The notes beneath the pieces are model-generated. The model saw only the letters and a program-made list of their open reading frames with translations. It did no database searches and had not been told where the DNA came from. A stretch of 16,894 bases of DNA, from positions 1-16,894 of the forward strand of contig CAIYWM010000376.1 of NCBI GenBank assembly GCA_903929895.1, given 5' to 3'. Origin of the DNA: an uncultured Alphaproteobacteria bacterium. Lineage in GTDB: Bacteria; Pseudomonadota; Alphaproteobacteria; Reyranellales; Reyranellaceae. Made by a program: the position numbers and the translations under genes. Shown in pieces: positions 7,805-14,156 of this stretch. The stretch's first letter is position 1; the number at the start of each line of letters is the position of its first letter.

Positions 7805-8776
7805 TCAGCGGCGCTGCGCGTCGCGGTTGAGGATGAGGCTCGCGACGATGATGACCCCGAGGCAGATCTGCTGGAGATAGCCGTCCAGCCGCACCAGGTT
7901 CATGCCGTTCGAGAGGACGGTCACGAACACCGCCCCCAGCAGCGCCGAACCCACCCCGCCCTCGCCGCCCGACAGCTTGGCCCCGCCGACCACCGCCGCC
8001 GCAATCGCCTCGAGCGTCAGGTTGCCGCCGAGGTTCGGCTCTCCCGATCCGCTGCGCGCGGTCAACAGAAGGGCGCCAGTCGCGGTGACCAGCGACGACA
8101 GCGTGTATGCGAGCGTCAGGCCGCCGACAGTCCTGATCCCCGCGGCCACCGCGGCACGCGGGTTGGAGCCGATCAGATACAGGCTGCGCCCCAGGCGGGT
8201 GGCCCGCAGCATCGCCCAGCCCGCCGCGAACAGCGCCGCCACGGTCCAGATCTGTACCGGCACCGCGAGGAAGCTGCCCTGCGCGAAGGTCGCGGTGAAC
8301 CCCGAGGGCAGGCCCGACACCGGAAAGCCGCCGCTGACAGTCGAGGCCAGCGCCAGCAGGATGTAGGCCATGCCCAGCGTCGTCATCAGCGGGTTAAGCC
8401 CGATGCCCCCGACCAGGAGGCCGTTGACCAGACCGACCGCAAGGCCGATCCCCAGACCGGCGGCGATGCCCGCCGCCACCGACCCGGTGGCCACCAGCGC
8501 CATCGCCGACACCACGCTGACCAGTGACACGGTGTGACCCAGCGACAAGTCGAAACCGCGGGTCAGGATCACGGTGACCTGCGCCAGCGCGAACACCGCC
8601 AGATAGCTGCCCTGGATCGCGATGTTGCGGAGATTCGCCATCGATACCACGCGTGGCTCGACCGCGGCAAAGCCAAGCAACAGGATCAGGATGCCGATGG
8701 GCAGGCGCCAGCGCACCACGCCCCGCCAGACGGCAGACGCGCCGGATCGGGCGCTGGGCAAGGATCGCGGGTTCAT
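7805..8776 (-). CDS. sugar-type ABC transporter permease (RbsC family)
   Basis: A 323-residue inner-membrane permease of the BPD_transp_2 (ribose/xylose/galactoside) family. The protein is almost wholly hydrophobic, with about eight to ten membrane segments. The family signature LTRGFDLSLGHTVSLVSVVS follows the second hydrophobic stretch, and SNPRAAVAAGIR is the cytoplasmic loop that usually contacts the ATPase. Its ATG overlaps the TGA stop of the preceding fused ATPase-permease gene (ATGA at 8773-8776), with AAGGA just upstream, so translation is coupled. Because the ATPase protein already carries one permease, this would be the second half of a heterodimeric channel. In-frame sequence upstream of 8776 belongs to the overlapping gene and is not used. 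Confidence 0.9.
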   Translation of the reverse strand: MNPRSLPSARSGASAVWRGVVRWRLPIGILILLLGFAAVEPRVVSMANLRNIAIQGSYLAVFALAQVTVILTRGFDLSLGHTVSLVSVVSAMALVATGSVAAGIAAGLGIGLAVGLVNGLLVGGIGLNPLMTTLGMAYILLALASTVSGGFPVSGLPSGFTATFAQGSFLAVPVQIWTVAALFAAGWAMLRATRLGRSLYLIGSNPRAAVAAGIRTVGGLTLAYTLSSLVTATGALLLTARSGSGEPNLGGNLTLEAIAAAVVGGAKLSGGEGGVGSALLGAVFVTVLSNGMNLVRLDGYLQQICLGVIIVASLILNRDAQRR

Positions 8777-11301
8777 CGGTCCTTGCTCCTCAGCAGCACG
8801 CGCTCCATGCCGAGCGCCAGGATCAGCACCACGCCCAGCACCAGCGTCTGGTACTTGCTGTCCAGCTGCAGCAGGTTCATCGCGTTGGCGATCACTGTCA
8901 GGAACAATGCGGCCATCGCCACCAGCCCGGCCCGCCCGACCCCGCCACGCAGCGAAACCCCGCCGATCACCGCGGCCGCGATGGATTCGAGCGCCAGTGT
9001 GCCGGCGATCGTGGCCTGTCCCGATGCGATCCGCGCAGCCATCAGGAAGCCGGTGAAGGCGCACATCACGGCGGCCAGCACGTAGACCGTGACCAGCACC
9101 CGGACCACCGGCACCCCGGACAGCCGCGCCGCACGGGCGTCGCTGCCCACGGCATAGATGTGGCGGCCGAGAACGGTGAACCTCTGGACCACGACGCAGA
9201 TCGCAAGCACCGCCAGCGCAATCACTAGGGAGACCGGGATGCCGAGGATCCCGCCCCGCCCGACGCCGGTCACGAAGCCCTCGGCGACGCCATAGATCGG
9301 GATCCCCTGGGTTTGGTAGAGCGCGATGCCCGTCAGCGCCGACATCATCGCCAGCGTGACCATGAACGGCGACAGCGCGAAGCGGGCCACCAGCACGGCG
9401 TTCACCAGCCCGGTCGCAAGGCCCACGCCCACCACCGCAACCAGTGCCAGCGCGACCGCCGCCCCCGCCGACCCGCCCGCGGCGGTGACCGCCCCCATCG
9501 CCAGCGCGCAGACCACCGACCCCGTCGCCGCGACGATCCCGACCGACAGGTCGAACCCGCGCGCCGTCATCACCAGCATCTGCGCCAGAGCCGGGATCAG
9601 CAGGAAGGCAAAGTTGCGCCCGAGGTTGACGAGGTTCTGCTGGTTCAGGAACCGCGGTTCGGCGAGGGCGGTGGCGACGATCGCCATCACCAGCAGCGTC
9701 ATCACGATGCCGCCGTTGGCAAGGAACGTCGCCGCCAGACGGCGCGACCGCGCGGGGTCGCCGAGGTGCAGAACGGATGAACGGGGCCGGGTGTCCTGCG
9801 TCGTCGACCTAGGGGATGACATGGGACTGAAATAGTGGGAAAGGATCGCGGCCTCGGTCGTTTCGGGGCCGGCGATGTCGGCAACGATGCGCCCGGCGCT
9901 CATCACATGGATGCGCGACGACATGTGCAGCAGTTCCGGCAGCTCGGAGCTCGACAGGATCACCGCAGCGCCGTTCTCGACCAGCCGCTTGATCAGCTGA
10001 TAGACGTCGGCCTTGGCGTTGACGTCGATGCCGACGGTCGGCTCGTCGAACAGGTAGATGTCGACCGGGCGCATCAGGCCGCGTGCCAGCATCACCTTCT
10101 GCTGGTTCCCCCCCGAGAACGAGACGACCCGCCGCTCGGGCTCCATCGGGTTCAGCCCCAGATCCTCCAGCGGGGTGCGCACGACGCGGGGTTCGTCCCA
10201 GTACCGCAGGAACGGCCCGGAGGCGATGGCCGGTTCGTCCAGCGTTGCCATCGTGACGTTCTCGCGTACCGGCCGGATCGCGGCCAGGCCCTCGGCGCCG
10301 CGGTCGCCCGGCAAATAGCACACCCGGTGGTGCAGCATGCGCGACGGGCTGGTATGGGTGACGTGGCGCCCGCCGAGGATGATCTCGCCGCCCGCCAACG
10401 GTTCGAGGCCAAAGATCGCGCGGCAGAGCTCGCTGCGGCCGCATCCGACCAGGCCCGCAAGACCCAGCACCTCGCCCGCATGCAGCGTCAGCGACGCATC
10501 GCGGACCGAGCCCGAGGCCGTGGTCAGGTGCGACAGGCGCAGGCGTTCCGGGCCGGGTGTCGCGTTGATCACCGGAAATATCTTGCCCATCGGCAGGCCG
10601 ACCATCATCTCGATCAGCTGGGTGTCGGTCACCTCGGCGGTGCGGATCGTGCCGACCTTGCAGCCGCCGCGCAGCACCGTCACCCGGTCCGACAGGGTGC
10701 GGATCTCACTCATCCGGTGCGAGACATAGACGATGCCCACCCCGCGCGCCTTGAGCCGCGCGATCGCCTCGAACAGCTTCTGCGCCTCGCCGTCGGTCAG
10801 CGACGCCGTGGGTTCGTCAAGGATCAGCACCTCGCAGCCGGTGCGCAGCGCCTTGGCGATCTCGACCATCTGCTTCTGGGCGCGGCTCAGGTCGCGCACC
10901 CAGGCGTCGAGGTCCAGATGGAAGCCGAGCTCGTCCAGCAGCGCCCGCGCGGCGGCCCGCATCGCGGCGGGGCGCAGGAATGTCCCGCGACGGTCCTCGC
11001 GGCCGAGGAAGAGGTTCTCGGTCACCGTCAGGTCGGGTGCCAGCGAGAATTCCTGGAACACCGCCGCGATCCCCATCTCGCGCGAGGTGTGGGGGTCGAG
11101 GGCGGCGATGTCTCGGCCGTGGAACCGCATCCGGCCCGCGCTGCGGGGGAAGGTACCGATGATCAAGTTGATCAGCGTCGACTTGCCCGCGCCGTTTTCG
11201 CCCAGAAGGGCGTGGACCTCGCCGGGAGCAAGTGAGAAGTCCACGCCGTCCAGAACGACAACGTTGCCGAACGCCTTGGAAAAGCCGGTGATCTCAAGCA
11301 T
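8773..11301 (-). CDS. fused double ABC ATPase and permease (RbsA-RbsC-type fusion)
   Basis: An 842-residue protein joining two proteins that are normally separate. Residues 1 to about 492 form a double nucleotide-binding protein of RbsA/MglA type. The first site has LLGENGAGKST (Walker A, K40), LSRAQKQMVEIAKAL (signature) and LILDEPTASLT (Walker B). The second has the usual degenerate Walker A GLVGCGRSE without lysine, then FSGGNQQKVMLARGL and LFDEPTVGID (E420). A polar linker of about 30 residues leads to a full permease (about 525-842) with TARGFDLSVGIVAATG, the family signature. ATG 11301 is chosen because GGAGG lies five bases upstream. It powers uptake of whatever the TorT-like protein binds. 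A sequencing error that removed a stop is conceivable, but the linker contains no obvious ribosome site. Confidence 0.92.
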   Translation of the reverse strand: MLEITGFSKAFGNVVVLDGVDFSLAPGEVHALLGENGAGKSTLINLIIGTFPRSAGRMRFHGRDIAALDPHTSREMGIAAVFQEFSLAPDLTVTENLFLGREDRRGTFLRPAAMRAAARALLDELGFHLDLDAWVRDLSRAQKQMVEIAKALRTGCEVLILDEPTASLTDGEAQKLFEAIARLKARGVGIVYVSHRMSEIRTLSDRVTVLRGGCKVGTIRTAEVTDTQLIEMMVGLPMGKIFPVINATPGPERLRLSHLTTASGSVRDASLTLHAGEVLGLAGLVGCGRSELCRAIFGLEPLAGGEIILGGRHVTHTSPSRMLHHRVCYLPGDRGAEGLAAIRPVRENVTMATLDEPAIASGPFLRYWDEPRVVRTPLEDLGLNPMEPERRVVSFSGGNQQKVMLARGLMRPVDIYLFDEPTVGIDVNAKADVYQLIKRLVENGAAVILSSSELPELLHMSSRIHVMSAGRIVADIAGPETTEAAILSHYFSPMSSPRSTTQDTRPRSSVLHLGDPARSRRLAATFLANGGIVMTLLVMAIVATALAEPRFLNQQNLVNLGRNFAFLLIPALAQMLVMTARGFDLSVGIVAATGSVVCALAMGAVTAAGGSAGAAVALALVAVVGVGLATGLVNAVLVARFALSPFMVTLAMMSALTGIALYQTQGIPIYGVAEGFVTGVGRGGILGIPVSLVIALAVLAICVVVQRFTVLGRHIYAVGSDARAARLSGVPVVRVLVTVYVLAAVMCAFTGFLMAARIASGQATIAGTLALESIAAAVIGGVSLRGGVGRAGLVAMAALFLTVIANAMNLLQLDSKYQTLVLGVVLILALGMERVLLRSKDR

Positions 11302-11327
11302 GTGTCCTCCCTGTGCCCAGCGACCTG

Positions 11328-11351
11328 CCGGACGGGGCGTGCCCCGCCCGG
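11328..11351 (-). promoter_or_regulatory. intergenic mRNA stem-loop between binding-protein and ATPase genes
   Basis: On the transcribed strand CCGGGCGGGG and CCCCGTCCGG form a 10-pair stem (one G-U) around the loop CACG, in the 59-base gap after the TorT-like stop. No T-run follows, so it is unlikely to be a full terminator. In binding-protein-dependent ABC operons such hairpins often protect the upstream mRNA and lower transporter expression relative to the binding protein; applying that here is inference. Confidence 0.6.
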
Positions 11352-11360
11352 ATCGGGTGT

Positions 11361-12479
11361 TCATTCAGCCGAAAAGACCGGCTGGAACCCTTCGGGCGCA
11401 AAGATCTGGGTGGTGTCGAAGGCAGCGACGTTGGCCTTGTCGACGAGCCCCGGGGTCACCAGCAGGATCCGCTCGTAATCCTTCTTCTCCAACGCGCGCA
11501 CGGCCAGGTCGACGCCGATCCGACCCATGATCACCGGGTATTCGGTGGCGAAGGCCAGGAGCTTGCCGTCTCGCACGGCGCTCAGCAGGGTCTGGTTCTC
11601 GTAGGACGCGATGATCGTGATGTCGTCGCGGCCGGCATCGACCACCGCACCGATCGCCGCCTCGGCGGCCGCCCCGCCGCCCCAGATCACCGTCATCTCT
11701 GGATGGGTCTGCAGCGCATCCTCGACCAGGCGCAACTGTGCCGGCACCGACGCCTCGCCGAACATCTCGGCCAGCAGGGTCACGTTTCCCGTCGCGGTCG
11801 AATCGCGGAAGCCCGACATGTAGGTTTCGGCCCAGCCCGACCCCTGCGGTCCGGGAAAGCCCACCGCCTTGCCGCTCTTGTCGCCGAGAAGCTTCTTGAC
11901 GTACTCGCCGGTCTCAAAGCCCTTGGCGTAGAAATCGGGGGTGATGCGGGCTGTGATGGGCGTTTCCAGAACGGGGTTAACGAAGGCGATGTTGACCACG
12001 CCCTTGGCCATGCCCTCTTTGATCTTGGCGGCCAGCCCCGCCTCGGAGATCGCGCCCAGCAGGATGGCATCGGCCCCGGCGGCAAGGCAGTCGTCATACT
12101 GAGCGATTTGCTTGGGCAGGTTCGCATAGCCGCCGGCCTGCAGCAGCGTGAACTTGACGCCCAGACGCTTGGTCTCTTCCGCGATGCCATAGTTGACCGA
12201 CAGCCAGTAGCTGTCCTGCAAATGCGGGAACAGGACGCACAGGTTCCAAGCCTTCTCGGCCGTTTTCAGCGGGACGTAGTCGATAGCCTCGACCTTCGAC
12301 AGATCACCGCCCTTCGCGGCGTCGATGGCGAACGGCCACCAATCGTCGGCCGTAGCCATCGAGGACGAGCCCGCGACAACCGTAGGTTTCATCAGGTCCA
12401 TCTTCACGACGGCAACCGCGCCCAACGCCAGCGATATCGCCACCGTGAGCGCGAGCACCTGACCAGACAACCTCCGCAT
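11361..12479 (-). CDS. torT: TorT-like periplasmic binding protein of an ABC importer
   Basis: A 372-residue exported binding protein of the type 1 (LacI/ribose-binding) fold. The N-terminus has RR followed by a hydrophobic stretch (residues 8-25); a cleavage site may lie near ATADD at 42-46. The segment AEKAWNLCVLFPHLQDSYWL then SVNYG, with LQAGGYANL and a C-terminal APEGFQPVF, matches my memory of E. coli TorT, the periplasmic trimethylamine-N-oxide sensor. No torS/torR gene is present; instead an ABC ATPase-permease gene follows after a 59-base gap, so a transport role is more likely. ATG 12479 is used because GAGG lies five bases upstream and a signal sequence begins there; ATG 12518 is in frame but weaker. 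The ligand is unknown. Confidence 0.87.
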   Translation of the reverse strand: MRRLSGQVLALTVAISLALGAVAVVKMDLMKPTVVAGSSSMATADDWWPFAIDAAKGGDLSKVEAIDYVPLKTAEKAWNLCVLFPHLQDSYWLSVNYGIAEETKRLGVKFTLLQAGGYANLPKQIAQYDDCLAAGADAILLGAISEAGLAAKIKEGMAKGVVNIAFVNPVLETPITARITPDFYAKGFETGEYVKKLLGDKSGKAVGFPGPQGSGWAETYMSGFRDSTATGNVTLLAEMFGEASVPAQLRLVEDALQTHPEMTVIWGGGAAAEAAIGAVVDAGRDDITIIASYENQTLLSAVRDGKLLAFATEYPVIMGRIGVDLAVRALEKKDYERILLVTPGLVDKANVAAFDTTQIFAPEGFQPVFSAE

Positions 12480-12491
12480 AGCTACCTCATC

Positions 12492-12508
12492 GAAGACGCC
12501 ACGTCTTC
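12492..12508. promoter_or_regulatory. 17-base perfect inverted repeat before the TorT-like gene
   Basis: GAAGACG-CCA-CGTCTTC is a perfect palindrome with a three-base centre. It starts 13 bases upstream of the TorT-like ATG, just outside its ribosome site. It could be a repressor operator or a 5'-UTR hairpin. The same GAAGAC half-site recurs in the next inverted repeat upstream, which favours a protein-binding role. Confidence 0.45.
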
Positions 12509-12523
12509 TTGGATCCATTCCGA

Positions 12524-12553
12524 CCGTCTTCGCGTGGCGCGGGTTGAAGACGG
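12524..12553. promoter_or_regulatory. inverted repeat CCGTCTTC / GAAGACGG
   Basis: Two 8-base arms, CCGTCTTC (12524-12531) and GAAGACGG (12546-12553), are separated by 14 bases; one more outer pair matches after a mismatch. The arms are the same GAAGACG word as the palindrome at 12492-12508, so four copies of this half-site lie within about 60 bases. This suggests an operator cluster for an unknown regulator of the import operon. Confidence 0.4.
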
Positions 12554-12577
12554 CCGAGTTTTGCCTGCCTTGCGTGA

Positions 12578-12605
12578 ACCGATCTAACTAATCGGTACAC
12601 TAATC
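12578..12605. promoter_or_regulatory. inverted repeat ACCGAT-N7-ATCGGT with overlapping direct repeat ACTAATC
   Basis: ACCGAT (12578-12583) and ATCGGT (12591-12596) form a 19-base inverted repeat with a seven-base spacer. Overlapping it, ACTAATC occurs twice in direct orientation (12587-12593 and 12599-12605), 12 bases apart. It lies about 100 bases upstream of the TorT-like start in the most AT-rich part of the gap, where a promoter would be expected. An operator is plausible, but no specific regulator is recognised. Confidence 0.4.
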
Positions 12606-12613
12606 ATCAGCCT

Positions 12614-12640
12614 ACTAGTGAATATACCAGAAAGCTACCA
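12614..12640. repeat. left copy of an imperfect inverted repeat
   Basis: ACTAGTGAA begins this copy and AAAGCTACC ends it (12631-12639). The same two words occur in reverse complement near 13116-13150, with an eight-base longer interior. The two copies face each other around the dead TPR gene. No target-site duplication is visible outside them. Each copy also sits upstream of an operon in the same orientation relative to its gene, so a shared promoter element is an alternative to a mobile-element end. Confidence 0.35.
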
Positions 12641-12657
12641 TCAGTCGTCCTGCGCGC

Positions 12658-13077
12658 TTAGGTTGTCGGCGCCGGAGCCGCCGGAACGGGCGGCGCCAGG
12701 CGATCGACATAGGCGGGCCACAGGTGCGCGATCGGAGCCATTTAAGAGCCCGGGGCCGCGCCGGCCGCGGCTCACTCGAACGCCGCCTTGGCATCGGCAT
12801 AGCGGGCGAGTTCCACCAGTGCATAACCGGCGAGCAGTTCAGCGTCGTCGACCCGCTTAACGCCAACCTTGGTGAGACCGCGCTGGGCGATCTCGTGCCC
12901 CTTGGCTCAGTCGCCGAGACTGTAGTAGCCGAGCGCGATCTTCAGATCGAGCTCGCCTTTCGGATTCTTGGCCGCGGTCTTCTCGTCGACCGGCGGCGTC
13001 TTGCAGTCGGCGGCCAGCGCGTCCTTGGCCTCTCTTCTCTCCTTCGAATCGCTGGTCAGGCAGCGTTTCGAGGCCAC
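12658..13077 (-). pseudogene. TPR-repeat protein pseudogene with three in-frame stops
   Basis: Read in a single minus-strand frame, this region encodes the C-terminal part of a tetratricopeptide-like protein: KTPPVDEKTAAKNPKGELDL, IALGYYSLGD-stop-AKGHEIAQRGLTK, DDAELLAGYALVELARYADA then KAAFE-stop, and a Pro/Ala-rich tail APIAHLWPAYVDRLAPP ending at TAA 12658-12660. Internal stops are TGA 12907-12909, TGA 12772-12774 and TAA 12742-12744. Between them the frame stays protein-like without frameshifts, so decay looks recent or confined to point mutations. The 5' part is missing: an in-frame TAA lies at 13084-13086. It is unrelated to the flanking operons and resembles small periplasmic TPR proteins I associate with sphingomonads (low confidence). 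Confidence 0.65.
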
Positions 13078-13094
13078 CCCTCTTTAAAACACAG

Positions 13095-13123
13095 TTGCAT
13101 CCTGGCACGCGCTACGGTAGCTT
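13095..13123 (+). promoter_or_regulatory. candidate sigma-70 promoter of the acyl-CoA dehydrogenase operon
   Basis: TTGCAT (13095-13100) and TAGCTT (13118-13123) are separated by 17 bases, an acceptable -35/-10 pair. They lie just upstream of an AT-rich operator-like cluster and 35 bases before the first ATG of the operon. The -10 match is imperfect, so this is a candidate only. Confidence 0.35.
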
Positions 13124-13150
13124 TTTAATGAAATTTCATTTCAACTAGTG
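13116..13150. repeat. right copy of an imperfect inverted repeat
   Basis: GGTAGCTTT (13116-13124) and TTCAACTAGT (13140-13149) repeat, in reverse complement, the words that bound the left copy at 12614-12640. The interior contains the extra eight bases that make up the AATGAAATTTCATT palindrome. See the left copy for alternatives. Confidence 0.35.
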
Positions 13151-13154
13151 AAAT
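13127..13154. promoter_or_regulatory. clustered TGAAAT/ATTTCA operator before the acyl-CoA dehydrogenase operon
   Basis: AATGAAATTTCATT (13127-13140) is a perfect 14-base palindrome. It overlaps a second perfect inverted repeat, ATTTCA-ACTAG-TGAAAT (13138-13154). Four TGAAAT half-sites therefore lie in 26 bases, directly downstream of the candidate -10 and ending three bases before the start codon. A protein bound here would block transcription start and the ribosome-binding region. IclR, MarR and TetR families use sites of this general form; which one applies is unknown. Confidence 0.55.
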
Positions 13155-13157
13155 ACC

Positions 13158-14156
13158 ATGACTTCCGATCTGATTGAAGACACTGCCCAACGACTGTTCT
13201 CTCGCCTCAGCTTGCCAGCTACGGCACAGGACACGGCCTCCGCCGGTCCGGTTTGGCAGGCGGCCGAAGAAGCGGGGTTTCCACTCGCATTACTCAGCGA
13301 GGCGGAAGGGGGCTTTGGGTTGGAACCTGTTGACGCTATGACTCCACTGTTAATTGCCGCACGCCATGCCGCAGCCTTGCCGCTTGCTGAAACTATGCTG
13401 GCCAATTGGCTCCTGGCGCGGGCAGGGCTCCCGCCGGTCGAGGGGCCGGCGGCGGTGTCTTTTGCGCCCGACACCCCCGTAGCCTGGGGGCGTCTGGCGC
13501 AATCGCTCATCGTGCTGGACCAAACGGCTGGTTTGAGGGTCGTTTTACCCACCCGAGACTTCTGGACGCCTGGCCGATCCATCGCGGGGGAGCCACTGGA
13601 CAGTATTTCCGCGCCCTTGCCAGAGACCAAATCCCATGACCTGTCCTTGCACCCCTTGGCTCCGCAAGCGATGGCGGCGCTTTTGCGCGCGCAACAGATG
13701 GCGGGCGCAGTGCAATCTGTTCTGGCGCTCTCACTGCGCTACGCTAATGAACGGGTGCAGTTCGGCCGGACATTGGCAAAGTTTCAGGCCATCCAGCACT
13801 ACCTTTCAGTGATGGCCGCCGAAACAGCGGCTGCCGGTGCGGCAGCGCAGATGGCGGCGGCGGCGACGCCTCTGGCTGACAGCAAACCAGAAACATTCAT
13901 CGCACTCGCCGGGGCCGCCAAGATCCGTACGGGCGAGGCTGCATCCAAGGTGGCGGAACTGGCCCACCAAGTGAACGGGGCGATCGGTTTCAGCCACGAA
14001 TATGCGCTTCATCCGCTGACGCGGCGCTTGTGGTCCTGGCGTGATCTGGACGGGCGCGAATGCGACTGGGCCAGGCGGCTGGGCGCGACTTTACGCTCCG
14101 GGTCGCCGGGTGAAATATGGCCGCGTATCACTGCATTGCAATCCGAGGCACTTTGA
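13158..14156 (+). CDS. acyl-CoA dehydrogenase-family protein, small subunit (first of a pair)
   Basis: A 332-residue protein that matches mainly the C-terminal half of acyl-CoA dehydrogenases. YANERVQFGRTLAKFQAIQH (195-214) is the classic FAD-contacting motif, and HQVNGAIGFSHEYALHPLTR (270-289) is the QxxGGxGF-type motif. The N-terminal half is short and lacks the EPxAGSD segment that binds flavin and acyl chain in ordinary family members. The next gene has exactly that segment but lacks the QFG motif, so the two probably form one heteromeric flavoenzyme that inserts an alpha,beta double bond into an acyl-CoA. No clear Shine-Dalgarno site precedes ATG 13158; the operator-like repeats occupy that space. 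Base composition is less GC-rich than the minus-strand block. Confidence 0.87.
   Translation: MTSDLIEDTAQRLFSRLSLPATAQDTASAGPVWQAAEEAGFPLALLSEAEGGFGLEPVDAMTPLLIAARHAAALPLAETMLANWLLARAGLPPVEGPAAVSFAPDTPVAWGRLAQSLIVLDQTAGLRVVLPTRDFWTPGRSIAGEPLDSISAPLPETKSHDLSLHPLAPQAMAALLRAQQMAGAVQSVLALSLRYANERVQFGRTLAKFQAIQHYLSVMAAETAAAGAAAQMAAAATPLADSKPETFIALAGAAKIRTGEAASKVAELAHQVNGAIGFSHEYALHPLTRRLWSWRDLDGRECDWARRLGATLRSGSPGEIWPRITALQSEAL

Noticed and set aside
9835..11235. A 466-codon open frame on the + strand opposite the ABC ATPase
   Set aside because: It mirrors the codon phase of the real gene, resembles no domain, and would leave the well-supported ATPase non-coding.
12724..13128. A 134-codon + strand frame in the intergenic region
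   Set aside because: The opposite strand gives a recognisable TPR-like translation with stops, so this open frame is its antisense shadow.
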